Below, in pieces: positions 1-9,295 of a stretch of DNA of 64,000 bases. The first letter of the stretch is position 1, and every line of letters begins with the position of its first letter. The stretch lies in contig NZ_AP019632.1 of the NCBI RefSeq assembly GCF_007035645.1, positions 62,001-126,000 on the forward strand. The letters run 5' to 3'. The stretch is from Enterobacter asburiae. Its GTDB lineage: Bacteria; Pseudomonadota; Gammaproteobacteria; Enterobacterales; Enterobacteriaceae. The position numbers and the translations under genes are program-made. The notes below the pieces were generated by a model. The model searched no databases. It was given only the letters and a program-made list of their open reading frames with translations, and had not been told where the DNA came from.

Positions 1-1
1 T

Positions 2-3000
2 CAGCTGGGCGCACTGGCGAACACCGGGGTCACCACCGCCGATCTCCGAACCGCTCAGGGCGGCGCCGTCGGGCATTATCAGGGCCAGCGCGTCGATACC
101 AGCGCTTACCCGCTGCCGTCGGGCAACAACGGCTATTTTGTCTTCTCCGACAACCCGAAAAGCCCGTACCTGATCGGCATCAACCCGAAACTGAATGGTC
201 TCGGACAGCTTGATCCCGCCCTGTTTGCCGATCTGAACGCGATGCTCGGGATCAAACCGTCGTCCACGGCGCCGCAGGAGACGCGGCTGGCGTTTACCGA
301 CGAGAAGCAGTTCCTCGGCTCGTCCTATATGCTTGGCCGCCTCAACCTGAACCCGGACTACGACTACCGCTTCCTCGGCGATGCGGCGTTCGATACCCGC
401 TATGTCTCCAACGTGGTGCTCAACCAGACCGGTAACCGCTACCTGAACGGCATCGGCTCCGATCTGGATCAGATGCGCTACCTGATGGACAACGCCGCGG
501 CGGCGCAGCAGTCGCTGGGCCTGCAGTTTGGCGTCTCGCTGACCGCCGATCAGATTGCCGCGCTCGACCACAGCCTGCTGTGGTGGGAGAAAGCCACCGT
601 CAACGGCGAAACGGTGATGGTGCCGAAACTCTACCTGTCGCCGAAGGACGTCACCGTCAACAACGGCAGCGTGATCGCGGGCAACAACGTCACCCTGAAG
701 GGCGGCAGCATCACCAACGGCGGCAGCTCGCTGCTGGCGAAAAACAGCCTGACGCTCGACAGCCAGAACAGCATCAGCAACCTCAGCAACGGCCTGATGA
801 AAGCGGGCGGCGACCTGAACCTGAGCGCCATCGGCGATATCAATAACATCAGCTCCACCATCAGCGGCAAAACGGTCGCGCTGGAGAGCCTGGACGGCAG
901 CATCAACAACCTGACGCAGGTTGAGCAGATTGATATCAACGCCGGAGGGAAGTACGGCAACATCGGCCTGAAAGACACGCTGCTGGGCAACACGGCGTCG
1001 ATTACCGCGCAGGATGGCCTGTCGCTTGAGGCGGGGAAAAACATCACCGTCACCGGGGCGAACCTGGCCTCCGGCGGGGATATACTGCTGAATGCGTGGG
1101 GCGATATTGCCGTCAACGCGAATCAGATCAACGACGCATTCAGCTCCAGCCGGGAGAAAACCAGCCGTTCGTCCGTCACGTATCAGGGCAGTAACGTCAC
1201 CGCGGGCGGCAACCTGCTGGTGAATGCCGGGCACAACCTTGACGTGACCGCCAGCGACCTGAAGGCGGGCGGCAGCGCGGGGCTGAGCGCGGGCAACGAC
1301 CTGAACCTGAACGCGGAGCAAACAAGCGAAAGCAGCCGGAAAGGGAAAAGCGAATCCCACAGCACCGGGCTCGACCGCACCACGATTTCCGCAGGCGATA
1401 ACCTGGTCCTGAAGGCCGGGCAGGATATCAACGCCCGGGCCGCCGCGCTGGCGGCGGAGAAAAGCGTCGGGCTGCAGGCGGGTCGCGACGTGAATCTGGC
1501 TGCGGAAGAGACCACGCAGGGCGACAGCTATAGGTCAGGCAAGAAAACCGTTATTAACGAATCGGTGCGTCAGCAGGGAACCGAGATCGCCAGCGGGGCG
1601 AATACCCAAATCCTCGCCGGACGCGATGTCACCACCGAAGCCGCGCAGGTGACGGCGAAGGGCGATATCGGCGTGGCGGCAGGCCGCGACGTCAGCCTCA
1701 ATACCGCAACCGAAAGCGATTATCACTACAAAGAGCAGACCAAAACCAAAAAAGGTTTCCTCAGCAAGAAAACCACCCACACCATCGAGGAGGACAGCGC
1801 GACGCGTGAATCCGGCTCATTACTTAGCGGCGACAACGTGCAGGTGGTGGCGGGCAACAACCTGCAGGTGAACGGCTCCGCCGTGGCGGGCGATGGCGAC
1901 GTGCAGCTTAAGGCGGGCAACAACGTCGATATCGTGGCGGCCACGAACAGCGACACCTCCTGGCGCTTTAAGGAAGAGAAAAAATCCGGCCTGATGGGCT
2001 CGGGCGGGATTGGCTTCACCATCGGCAGCAGCAAAAGCACGCACGATCTCCGTGAGAAGGGCACCACCCAGAGCCAGAGCTTCAGTACGGTGGGCTCGAC
2101 GGGCGGTAACGTCGCGATTTCTGCCGGAAACCAGGCCCACGTCGGCGGGGCGGATCTTATCGCCGGGAAGGATTTAAGCCTCAGCGGCGACAGCGTCATC
2201 ATTGAGCCGGGGCACGACAGGCGCACCCGGGATGAAACCTTCGAGCAGAAGAAAAGCGGGCTCACCGTGGCGCTCTCCGGCACCGTCGGTAGCGCTATTA
2301 ACAATGCCGTGAGCGCGGCGCAGGAGACCAAAGAGCAAAGTGATGGCCGTCTGAAAGCCCTTCAGGCCACCAAAACGGTGCTGTCCGGCGTGCAGGCCGG
2401 GCAGGCTGCGGATATGGCGGCAACCACCGGCGACCCGAACGCAATGGGTGTGAGCCTCTCGCTGACGACCCAGAAGTCGAAATCACAGCAGCATGCTGAG
2501 AGTGATGCGGTGGCAGGCAGCACGCTGAACGCAGGCAACAATCTCTCCATCACCGCGAACGGCAAAAACAAAGGTGCAAACAGCGGCGACATCGTGATTG
2601 CGGGCAGCCAGCTGAAAGCCGGGGGCGACACCACGCTGGATGCACAGAACGATATTCTGTTGTCCGGCGCGGCGAATACCCAAAAAACCAGCGGCAAGAA
2701 CAGCAGCAGCGGTGGCGGCATTGGCGTGAGCATCGGTGCCGGAGGCAACGGCGCGGGTATCAGCGTGTTTGCCAACGTTAACGCTGCGCACGGCAAGGAT
2801 AAAGGCAACGGTACCGACTGGACCGAAACCACAATCGACAGCGGCAAAAACGTCACCCTAAAAAGCGGGCACGACACCGTGCTTGATGGCGCCCAGGTTA
2901 ACGGCAATAAAATCGTGGCAGATGTTGGTCACGACCTGCTGATGCGCAGCCAGCAGAACAACAGCGACTACGACAGCAAGCAGACCAGCGTTGCAGCGGG

Positions 3001-4792
3001 TGGCAGCTTCACCTTCGGCACCATGTCCGGTTCAGGCTATATCAACGCCAGCCAGGACAAGATGAAGAGCCGCTTTGATTCGGTGGCCGAACAGACCGGG
3101 CTGTATGCCGGGGACGGGGGCTTCGACATCACCGTGGGGCATCACACCCAGCTTGATGGCGCGGTTATCGCGTCCACCGCCACGCCGGACAAAAACAGCC
3201 TCGATACCGGAACGCTGGGCTTCAGCGATATCCACAACGAAGCGGACTTTAAAACCTCGCACTCCGGTATCAGCCTGAGCGGCGGCGGCAGCTTCGGGGA
3301 TAAATTCCAGGGCAACCTGCCGGGCGGCATGATCTCCGCTGCGGGTAATAAAGGCCATAAGGAAGGCACCACGCAGGCCGCCGTGGCAGAGGGCTCCCTC
3401 ACCATCCGCGACAAGGCAAACCAGAAGCAGGACGTGGCCGATCTGAGCCGCGACACCGAACATGCTAACGACAGCATCAGCCCGATCTTCGACAAGGAGA
3501 AAGAGCAGAACCGCCTGAACGCGGTTGGGATGATCAGCGATATTGGCAGCCAGGTGGCGGATATTGCCAGGACGCAGGGTGACCTGAACGGGCTGAAGGC
3601 GGCAAAGGATAAATATGGTGATATTCCGGCTAACGCGACAGAAAAAGATCGCCAGGATTATCTGGCGAAACTGCGTGCTACGCCGGAATATAAAGAGACG
3701 CAGGAAAAATATGGTACCGGCAGCGATATGCAGCGCGGCATCCAGGCGGCCACGGCAGCGCTGCAGGGACTGGCGGGCGGCAATATCGGAGGGGCGCTGG
3801 CGGGCGCGTCAGCACCGGAGCTGGCGAACATCATCGGCCATCATGCAGGCATTGATGACAACACGGCGGCAAAAGCGATTGCCCATGCCATCCTCGGCGG
3901 CGTAACCGCAGCCCTTCAGGGAAACAGTGCCGCAGCGGGCGCTGTGGGGGCCGCATCCGGCGAACTGATTGCGACAGCAATCGCCAGACAGTTCTATCCG
4001 GACACAGACCCGTCGAAGCTGACGGAAGAGCAGAAGCAGACCGTGAGTACGCTGGCATCTGTTTCAGCGGGCATAGCCGGCGGGATTGCTGGGGGAAATA
4101 CGGCTGGTGCGGCGGCCGGGGCCAGTGCCGGGAAGAATAGTGCTGAGAATAACGCGCTGAACTTTGGCACGGGCATGGAAAATACTATTGCGGTTAACGC
4201 TGTATGGAAACAGTATGCTGTGGAAAACAACCTGACGCCGGAAGAAACACAGGCCGGGCTGAATAGGATCGCGAAAGGCGATATGCCGGACAGCACCAAT
4301 ATCACGAAGGTGATAGTTAATGGATCTAAGGATGGTGTAATGATAGCGGGAGCCGCCTATTTAGGGCCTGCGGCATCCATAGTAAAAGTTGTTGGTGGTG
4401 CTGTAATCGGTGAAATTGCTAATGGCAGTTATCAATGGTACGACTTAAGCAGACCAGGCCACGAAAACAAAAGCTGGGATTACTGGAGTAGTATGTCTGC
4501 GGGTATTACAGGGGCGCTGGCTCCGGGTCGTAATGTCTGGCAAAACGCAGGTATCGTAGCTGGAGGGACATTTTTCACAGATGGTCTTGATAAAAATGCC
4601 CTGACGGGTTCTGGGTTTAGCTGGGCAGTTGGTGGTGTGGTTAGTGTTATTGCACCGCCTGCATTGAATCCAGTTTTCGGCCCAAGCACCGGATTTGTTA
4701 GTGACATTATTGGTTCTGTTGGTGGCGAATTTATTGGTAATAAAATTAAAGATAAACTAAAAGAAAAGGATGCTAATAATGCTGGCAATTAA
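2..4792 (+). CDS. cdiA: CdiA-type contact-dependent inhibition effector, 3' part
   Basis: The frame is open from the left edge, so the start, secretion signal and TPS domain lie outside the window. The first ~220 codons look like the Tyr/Pro-rich region that precedes the FHA-2 repeats in CdiA (VLVPKLYL-like segment near 620-640). Then come long degenerate FHA-2/haemagglutinin repeats (about 650-3400) rich in AGxDxxL and AGNNV units. A Gly/Ala-rich pretoxin region follows, with an AENN variant of the VENN motif at 4142-4153. The 212 codons after it form the polymorphic CdiA-CT. From about 4310 the DNA turns AT-rich against the GC-rich repeats, as expected for an exchanged toxin cassette. The CT carries several Gly/Ala-rich hydrophobic stretches and no nuclease motif that I recognise, which suggests a membrane-acting toxin. 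The immunity gene overlaps the 3' end. CdiB must lie upstream. The family call is secure; the toxin activity is inferred. Confidence 0.93.
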   Translation, partial: QLGALANTGVTTADLRTAQGGAVGHYQGQRVDTSAYPLPSGNNGYFVFSDNPKSPYLIGINPKLNGLGQLDPALFADLNAMLGIKPSSTAPQETRLAFTDEKQFLGSSYMLGRLNLNPDYDYRFLGDAAFDTRYVSNVVLNQTGNRYLNGIGSDLDQMRYLMDNAAAAQQSLGLQFGVSLTADQIAALDHSLLWWEKATVNGETVMVPKLYLSPKDVTVNNGSVIAGNNVTLKGGSITNGGSSLLAKNSLTLDSQNSISNLSNGLMKAGGDLNLSAIGDINNISSTISGKTVALESLDGSINNLTQVEQIDINAGGKYGNIGLKDTLLGNTASITAQDGLSLEAGKNITVTGANLASGGDILLNAWGDIAVNANQINDAFSSSREKTSRSSVTYQGSNVTAGGNLLVNAGHNLDVTASDLKAGGSAGLSAGNDLNLNAEQTSESSRKGKSESHSTGLDRTTISAGDNLVLKAGQDINARAAALAAEKSVGLQAGRDVNLAAEETTQGDSYRSGKKTVINESVRQQGTEIASGANTQILAGRDVTTEAAQVTAKGDIGVAAGRDVSLNTATESDYHYKEQTKTKKGFLSKKTTHTIEEDSATRESGSLLSGDNVQVVAGNNLQVNGSAVAGDGDVQLKAGNNVDIVAATNSDTSWRFKEEKKSGLMGSGGIGFTIGSSKSTHDLREKGTTQSQSFSTVGSTGGNVAISAGNQAHVGGADLIAGKDLSLSGDSVIIEPGHDRRTRDETFEQKKSGLTVALSGTVGSAINNAVSAAQETKEQSDGRLKALQATKTVLSGVQAGQAADMAATTGDPNAMGVSLSLTTQKSKSQQHAESDAVAGSTLNAGNNLSITANGKNKGANSGDIVIAGSQLKAGGDTTLDAQNDILLSGAANTQKTSGKNSSSGGGIGVSIGAGGNGAGISVFANVNAAHGKDKGNGTDWTETTIDSGKNVTLKSGHDTVLDGAQVNGNKIVADVGHDLLMRSQQNNSDYDSKQTSVAAGGSFTFGTMSGSGYINASQDKMKSRFDSVAEQTGLYAGDGGFDITVGHHTQLDGAVIASTATPDKNSLDTGTLGFSDIHNEADFKTSHSGISLSGGGSFGDKFQGNLPGGMISAAGNKGHKEGTTQAAVAEGSLTIRDKANQKQDVADLSRDTEHANDSISPIFDKEKEQNRLNAVGMISDIGSQVADIARTQGDLNGLKAAKDKYGDIPANATEKDRQDYLAKLRATPEYKETQEKYGTGSDMQRGIQAATAALQGLAGGNIGGALAGASAPELANIIGHHAGIDDNTAAKAIAHAILGGVTAALQGNSAAAGAVGAASGELIATAIARQFYPDTDPSKLTEEQKQTVSTLASVSAGIAGGIAGGNTAGAAAGASAGKNSAENNALNFGTGMENTIAVNAVWKQYAVENNLTPEETQAGLNRIAKGDMPDSTNITKVIVNGSKDGVMIAGAAYLGPAASIVKVVGGAVIGEIANGSYQWYDLSRPGHENKSWDYWSSMSAGITGALAPGRNVWQNAGIVAGGTFFTDGLDKNALTGSGFSWAVGGVVSVIAPPALNPVFGPSTGFVSDIIGSVGGEFIGNKIKDKLKEKDANNAGN

Positions 4793-5051
4793 AAAACAAC
4801 AAAAAATAAGTTTGAAGATTTTATTTTTAAGTGTGGTTTATCTTGTCGTTTGTTGTTTTATTTTTTTCTCGATAGCTAGTGTTGTTATAGACTTGATTTT
4901 CGATGGTAAGGTGAATTTAACGCGAGAAGTTATTATAGATATTATAGTTGTAAGCATTATTACGGGGACTGCTGGAGGGCTGGGGTCTTGGATCTTCGCG
5001 AAAATAGATGAGCGTAAAGCCCGTAAATCTTCGCGTTCTGATACTGAATAA
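4779..5051 (+). CDS. cdiI: CdiI-like two-helix membrane immunity protein
   Basis: Small 90-residue protein directly after cdiA and overlapping its end by 14 bases. Two hydrophobic helices are visible (about residues 10-35 and 50-70), followed by a basic tail, so it should sit in the inner membrane. I chose the ATG at 4779 because AAGGA at 4766-4770 is 8 bases upstream; an in-frame ATG at 4770 would lie inside that ribosome binding site. Position and size are those of a CDI immunity protein. A membrane immunity protein usually goes with a pore-forming or ionophoric CdiA-CT, matching the hydrophobic toxin here. The AT-rich composition matches the cdiA 3' end, so the two probably moved as one cassette. 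I do not recognise the specific immunity subfamily. Confidence 0.75.
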   Translation: MLAIKKQQKISLKILFLSVVYLVVCCFIFFSIASVVIDLIFDGKVNLTREVIIDIIVVSIITGTAGGLGSWIFAKIDERKARKSSRSDTE

Positions 5052-5059
5052 TTTTCGAT

Positions 5060-5088
5060 AATCCTGCCCATCTGTTGGCAGGATTTTT
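5060..5088 (+). terminator. Rho-independent terminator of cdiA-cdiI
   Basis: Perfect 9-bp stem AATCCTGCC / GGCAGGATT with an 8-base loop and a run of five T, nine bases after the cdiI stop. It closes the CDI transcription unit and faces the convergent ATPase gene. Confidence 0.85.
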
Positions 5089-5118
5089 CATATTTACTTA
5101 AAAGAAAGAGAATGCGAC

Positions 5119-6207
5119 CTACCCCAGCCTCTCCACCCGCGTCTCCCCCTCCACCATTGACAGTTGATACAGCGAAAACGATCGCTGTTTCTCAATCAAC
5201 TTCGCCAGCTCCGGCGAGTGGCTGGTGAGCCAGATCTGCGAGTAGCGGCTGGCCTCGGCGATTAAGCTCGCCAGCGCGGGAAGCATCTGCGGGTGCAGGC
5301 TGTTTTCCGGTTCGTTCAACGCGATAAACGCCGGTGGGCGCGGGCTTAACAGCGCTACCGCCAGGCACAGAAAGCGCAGGGTGCCGTCGGAGAACTCCGC
5401 CGGTTCCAGCGGCCTGCTAAGACCCTCGCGCTGCATCATCATGCGAAAACGTCCGCCGGCGTTGTCGCTATAAAACACGCAGCCGGGGAAGGCCTGGTCA
5501 AGGATGCGCATCAGCAGCAGCTCGTCGCCGATCTCGACGATAGTCTGAAACGCGGCCGCCAGGTTGGCACCGTCGCTGGCCAGCACCGGGGAGCGGAAGC
5601 CGACCTGCGGGGCGCGCATCGCCGAGCCGATTGATACAGAAAACTCATGATAAAAGCGCCAGTTACGCAGGGACTCGCGCATCTGCGACACTTCCGGGTA
5701 AAGATGCGGTTCGCCGAGCTGCCCGAACACCGATTCGTTCTCGTACAGCGTGCCGCTGTGGGTCACTTTCTCGTGATGCACGTTGTTGAGAAATACTGCC
5801 TGGTTCTTACGCTTCATCAGCTGTGACGAAGGCCGACGGTGCTGGCCGCTCAGCCAGATAGACTCCTCTTTGATCACCGGATCGAGCTGAAACTGCGAGG
5901 GATAGGGCAGCTTCTCCACAAACCCGACCTGCAGCTCGTATTCGTAGGTCTCTGTTTCCACCGCCAGATTCATCCGCCGCAGCTGGTCGCTGCGGGTTTT
6001 GCCTGCCCAGAACACCTTCAGAATGCCGCCCTCGTTTGCCAGCGCCTGGGAAAATTGCCCCTGGGCGGCGCTGTGCATCAGGTGTATCGCCTTGTAAATA
6101 TTGGATTTCCCGGTGCCGTTCGGCCCGAAGACGATGTTGAGCTGCTCCAGCTCCAGCGACATGTCGCGGATGGATCGGTAGTTTTGAATGTGCAGGGTGT
6201 TGATCAC
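5119..6207 (-). CDS. Orphan AAA (RecF/OLD-like) ATPase
   Basis: 362-residue single-domain ATPase of the AAA_21/RecF/SMC-head type. Visible parts: the N-terminal strand MINTLHIQNYRSI typical of RecF/OLD heads, Walker A GPNGTGKS at 28-35, an ABC-like signature FSDGTLRFL, Walker B with catalytic Glu in FIALNEPENSLHP, and the switch histidine in LTSHSPELA. There is no TOPRIM or other nuclease domain and no partner gene beside it. The start is GTG with AAGGGG seven bases upstream. A LexA-box match lies 27-42 bases upstream of the start, so DNA-damage induction is likely. The role is unknown; genome maintenance or defence would fit the family and the regulation. It converges on cdiI. Confidence 0.8.
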   Translation of the reverse strand: MINTLHIQNYRSIRDMSLELEQLNIVFGPNGTGKSNIYKAIHLMHSAAQGQFSQALANEGGILKVFWAGKTRSDQLRRMNLAVETETYEYELQVGFVEKLPYPSQFQLDPVIKEESIWLSGQHRRPSSQLMKRKNQAVFLNNVHHEKVTHSGTLYENESVFGQLGEPHLYPEVSQMRESLRNWRFYHEFSVSIGSAMRAPQVGFRSPVLASDGANLAAAFQTIVEIGDELLLMRILDQAFPGCVFYSDNAGGRFRMMMQREGLSRPLEPAEFSDGTLRFLCLAVALLSPRPPAFIALNEPENSLHPQMLPALASLIAEASRYSQIWLTSHSPELAKLIEKQRSFSLYQLSMVEGETRVERLG

Positions 6208-6233
6208 AGGCAGGCCCCTTTTGCAGAATAAGC

Positions 6234-6249
6234 CTGTATATAATCACAG
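6234..6249 (-). promoter_or_regulatory. Putative LexA (SOS) box upstream of the AAA ATPase
   Basis: CTGTATATAATCACAG fits the CTGT-N8-ACAG LexA consensus with an AT-rich centre. It lies just before the ATPase start and overlaps a possible -10 (TATATA on the minus strand), where a repressor would block initiation. No LexA-dependent data are available for this gene. Confidence 0.65.
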
Positions 6250-6266
6250 TCTTTGAGATGAAATGC

Positions 6267-6296
6267 AAAAAAGAGACGACAGTGAGGATGTCGTCT
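6267..6296 (-). terminator. Rho-independent terminator of the TudS/YbgA-like gene
   Basis: On the minus strand a 7-bp stem AGACGAC / GTCGTCT with a 9-base loop is followed by CTTTTTT. It lies about 57 bases after the stop of the upstream DUF523/DUF1722 gene and before the ATPase promoter, separating the two units. Confidence 0.7.
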
Positions 6297-6352
6297 AAAC
6301 GGGGTACTGCTTTGGGCCTCTACGGGTCAATGGGGCCTTCGCATTTTTATGA

Positions 6353-7312
6353 TCACTTGACTGCCAGACGCAGACCCAAATCATCAGGATAGGGATCAAA
6401 GTAGTTTTGCGTCATCAGATACCGGTCGGGGTATTCGGCCAGGTAGTGCTTCAGCAGCGTGATCGGGGCGAGAATAGGCAACTGTCCGTTGCGATAGTGC
6501 AGGATCACGTCGCGCAGCTCGCCGCGCTGGCGGGTGTTCAGCTGGTTACGGAAATACCCCTGGATATGCATCAGCACGTTGGTGTGATTCTTCCGCGAGG
6601 CGGGTTTTTTCAGGATGGTCATCAGTTTTTCCCGGTACGCCACGAAGAAGGCGTCCAGGTCTTCCCACTCGTGCAGCGAGGCAACGAACGGGCCTATTTC
6701 GCGGTAGCCTGCCTGATGGTGCGCCAGTAGCTGAAGCTTATAGCGGCTGTGAAAATCCAGCAGCCCACGGCGCGTCAGACCTTTAGCGCGCAGCGTGTTT
6801 AGCTCGTGCAGGGCAAATACCCGCTCGATAAAGTTTTCCCGCAGCACCGGGTCGTGCAGCCGACCGTCTTCCTCGACGGGCAGCCACGGGTAGGTTTCAA
6901 GAAGGGCGGCGGTGAACAGCCCGACGCCCTCCTTGCGGCCCCGGTTGCCGTTTTCATCGTACAGCCGCACGCGTTCCAGGCCGCAGCTTGGGGATTTTGC
7001 ACAGACGATAAATCCCGACAGATCGCCGATTTTTGGCAGATAGTCCGCCGTAAAGTCGACCATTTTCTGCGTGAGGTCATCATGAGGCGGCTTGCTGAAA
7101 CGGAGCTGCGTTTCGCCGCTGTCCGTCAGCGTCAGGCGTATGGCCGGACGAGGCGTCGGGAGACCGATAGCCATTTCCGGGCAGACGGGCCTGAAATTCA
7201 CCCACTGGGCCAGCTCATCCATGACGAAGCCCATACGCTTGTGTCCGCCGTCAAAGCGAACGGCGGATCCGGTCAAACATCCGCTAATACCGAGCACAGG
7301 TTTCGTTGTCAT
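6353..7312 (-). CDS. DUF523 (TudS-like) / DUF1722 (YbgA-like) fusion protein
   Basis: 319 residues in two domains. The N-terminal half is DUF523, with cysteines at 12 (SGCLTG), 44 (VCPEMAIG) and 110 (SPSCGLERV) plus Cys104. In the thiouracil desulfurase TudS three such cysteines hold a [4Fe-4S] cluster used to remove sulfur from thiouracil. The C-terminal half (about 180-319) is DUF1722, as in YbgA, with the basic helical HxLMHIQGYF-type motif. Start ATG with GGAGG eight bases upstream. In other bacteria this fusion often sits beside a MerR/LitR-type regulator and a photolyase; here an MlrA-like regulator lies two genes upstream but no photolyase is seen. The enzymatic role is inferred from TudS. 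Confidence 0.8.
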   Translation of the reverse strand: MTTKPVLGISGCLTGSAVRFDGGHKRMGFVMDELAQWVNFRPVCPEMAIGLPTPRPAIRLTLTDSGETQLRFSKPPHDDLTQKMVDFTADYLPKIGDLSGFIVCAKSPSCGLERVRLYDENGNRGRKEGVGLFTAALLETYPWLPVEEDGRLHDPVLRENFIERVFALHELNTLRAKGLTRRGLLDFHSRYKLQLLAHHQAGYREIGPFVASLHEWEDLDAFFVAYREKLMTILKKPASRKNHTNVLMHIQGYFRNQLNTRQRGELRDVILHYRNGQLPILAPITLLKHYLAEYPDRYLMTQNYFDPYPDDLGLRLAVK

Positions 7313-7341
7313 GGTGTAGTCCTCCCGTTCATATAATTAAA

Positions 7342-7371
7342 ACTTACACAACATGACTAATTTGTCCAAGT
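7342..7371. promoter_or_regulatory. Imperfect inverted repeat, candidate MerR-type operator
   Basis: ACTTACACAA, 10 bases, then TTGTCCAAGT: the arms match at 8 of 10 positions. It lies 30-59 bases upstream of the DUF523/DUF1722 start in AT-rich promoter-like DNA. The arms resemble TTGTACAAGT-like sites of MlrA/BluR/LitR regulators, and such a regulator is encoded at 7925-8650. The binding assignment is inference. Confidence 0.4.
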
Positions 7372-7414
7372 ATTAGCGGAACTATTTTTTTTATTCCTTT
7401 AAAATCAATGCGTC

Positions 7415-7825
7415 TTAACTGCCCTTGTAGGTCGAGTAACCGTACTGGCTCAGCAGAAGCGGGATGTGCAGCTTCTCGTTGGTGCGGGTCACGGTAAACA
7501 GCACCGGGATCTCCGGGAAGAAGGAGTCCAGCTTTTTGCCGTGGAAGTACTCTGCGGTTTTGAAGGTCACTTTATACACGCCAGGCTGCATGTCCTGATC
7601 CTGCGGATAGAGCGATTTGATGCGGCCGTCGTGGTCGGTTTTACCGCTGGCAATCGGGGTCCATTTGTCCTGCTGCTGTTTCTCCAGCGTAACGGTCACG
7701 TCTGATGGCGGCATCCCGGTTTGCTGGTCGAGAATGTGGACGCTCAGCGTGCCGGCAGGGGCGCTAAAGGCAGCAGGGGCAAAGGCCATCGAGGCCAGGA
7801 TCAGCAGAGGGGCAGTTTTTTTCAT
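7415..7825 (-). CDS. hiuH: 5-hydroxyisourate hydrolase, periplasmic
   Basis: 136 residues of the transthyretin-like family that hydrolyses 5-hydroxyisourate to OHCU in urate breakdown. An N-terminal signal peptide ends near AFSA (residue 22), so the enzyme is exported, as for Salmonella and E. coli YedX. Active-site residues are in place: His30 in LSVHILD, Arg68 in HDGRIKSL, His120 in LHIPLLL, and the C-terminal YGYSTYKGS, a conservative variant of the usual YRGS ending. The start ATG follows an AGGAAA ribosome binding site. No urate oxidase or OHCU decarboxylase gene is nearby, so it acts alone here. Confidence 0.93.
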   Translation of the reverse strand: MKKTAPLLILASMAFAPAAFSAPAGTLSVHILDQQTGMPPSDVTVTLEKQQQDKWTPIASGKTDHDGRIKSLYPQDQDMQPGVYKVTFKTAEYFHGKKLDSFFPEIPVLFTVTRTNEKLHIPLLLSQYGYSTYKGS

Positions 7826-7924
7826 GGTGTTTTCCTGTTGAGTTATTCGTTACAGGAAAACGTTAGCATCTGCGGTGCGGGAAAATATTCAACTTTTCGT
7901 GAAGATTCCCGCAGGAGAAAATTA

Positions 7925-8650
7925 TCAGAGGATAATCACTTCAAGCGATACCTGCTGCTGCCACTGCTCCACCTGTTTTTTCCGCCCGGCGGTGAGTTTG
8001 CCGCTGGTGACCAGAAGCCATTTGCGCTCCGGGAAAATTTCCGGTGCCAGCGCGTCAGGCGGAACCGGCAGGATGTCGATTCGGTGGCCCTGCCCGGTGC
8101 GCGTTAAGGCTTCGAGCCAGATCTCGCACGGGTCGTTCAGGTGCCAGCCGCTGAGCAAAATATTATCGCCCGGCGCTTTTTTATCGCCTTCGAGGCAAAA
8201 CGAGGTGTAGGCGATGATGATGCCGTCGAGGATCGCGCGCAGGGTCATGGCGGCGGCGACGTTGGCCGAGACCTGGCTGCGCAGCGGGCGCAGCACGTTC
8301 GCGACCAGCTCCGGCCTTGGGTATTCGCGTCCGGCGTCGTAAATCATCTGGCGCAGGGACTCGACCTTGCCGTCCTGCAGACGTTGCAGCATGTTCTGCT
8401 GCAGGGTTTGCCAGTTGTTGGTCCGTCCCGGCATCGGGCGCTCCAGCAGCGGTTTGACCTGGCCGATCGGGACGCCTTTTTTTACCCAGTCGAGGATTTT
8501 GAGCGCCTGCTGGACGTCCTCGTCGCTGTACTGGCGGTGGCCGCCTTCCGTGCGCTGTGGCTTGAGTAAACCATAGCGACGCTGCCACGCCCGCAGGGTG
8601 GTGGCGGTGATGCCGCTGAGTCTGGCGAATTCGCCGATGGAGTAAGCCAT
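7925..8650 (-). CDS. MerR-family regulator, MlrA/BluR-like
   Basis: 241 residues. The N-terminal winged-helix MerR domain (about 4-72) carries the segment TLRAWQRRYGLLKPQR shared with MlrA and BluR. The C-terminal domain (about 90-241) has the same length and layout as the cobalamin-binding-like domain of those proteins, but I see no DxHxxG cobalamin motif, as in MlrA and BluR. It lies upstream of hiuH and of the DUF523/DUF1722 gene on the same strand, with about 99 bases to hiuH. It probably controls its own region and that gene. E. coli relatives govern curli/biofilm (MlrA) or blue-light responses (BluR); which applies here cannot be told. Confidence 0.88.
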   Translation of the reverse strand: MAYSIGEFARLSGITATTLRAWQRRYGLLKPQRTEGGHRQYSDEDVQQALKILDWVKKGVPIGQVKPLLERPMPGRTNNWQTLQQNMLQRLQDGKVESLRQMIYDAGREYPRPELVANVLRPLRSQVSANVAAAMTLRAILDGIIIAYTSFCLEGDKKAPGDNILLSGWHLNDPCEIWLEALTRTGQGHRIDILPVPPDALAPEIFPERKWLLVTSGKLTAGRKKQVEQWQQQVSLEVIIL

Positions 8651-8767
8651 GTCCGTGTCCAGAGTGGAGGAATACTCTCAATATACTACGAATTTTCCCG
8701 AACGGGATGAAGCGCCGAAACGGTGCACTACACTTAACGTCCAACCGTGCAAATGAAAGGAATTCTC

Positions 8768-9292
8768 ATGAAGCTATGGCCTGTAGTGACCGGTGTTGCC
8801 ATTGCGCTGACGCTGGTCGCCTGTAAATCCCCCACGCCGCCGAAGGGCGTGCAGCCGATTTCCGGTTTTGACGCCAGCCGCTATCTTGGCAAATGGTACG
8901 AGGTCGCCCGTCTGGAAAACCGCTTTGAACGCGGGCTGGAGCAGGTAACCGCCACCTACGGCAAGCGCAGCGACGGCGGCATCAGCGTGCTCAACCGGGG
9001 CTACGATCCGGTGAAGAACAAGTGGAACGAGAGCGAAGGCAAAGCGTACTTTACCGGCGAGCCAACCACCGCCGCGCTGAAGGTGTCCTTCTTCGGCCCG
9101 TTCTACGGCGGCTATAACGTGATCAGGCTGGACGATAAGTACCAGTACGCCCTGGTCAGCGGCCCGAACCGCGACTACCTGTGGATCCTGTCACGCACGC
9201 CAACCATTCCGGATGCGGTGAAGCAGGATTACCTGAACACCGCGCGCGGTCTGGGCTTCCGAACCGATCAGCTGGTGTGGGTGAAGCAGTAG
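8768..9292 (+). CDS. blc: Outer-membrane lipocalin Blc
   Basis: 174-residue bacterial lipocalin. The lipoprotein signal peptide has lipobox LVAC with Cys19 lipidated, and the next residue is Lys rather than Asp, so outer-membrane sorting is expected. The lipocalin signature GKWYEVAR is at 41-48 and the family tail reads LVWVKQ. I chose ATG 8768 because AAAGGA ends six bases before it; the upstream in-frame GTG (8747) and ATG (8753) lack a site. Blc binds fatty acids and lysophospholipids and is stationary-phase or stress induced in E. coli. Here it converges on the fimbrial adhesin gene with a gap of only three bases. Confidence 0.93.
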   Translation: MKLWPVVTGVAIALTLVACKSPTPPKGVQPISGFDASRYLGKWYEVARLENRFERGLEQVTATYGKRSDGGISVLNRGYDPVKNKWNESEGKAYFTGEPTTAALKVSFFGPFYGGYNVIRLDDKYQYALVSGPNRDYLWILSRTPTIPDAVKQDYLNTARGLGFRTDQLVWVKQ

Positions 9293-9295
9293 CCC

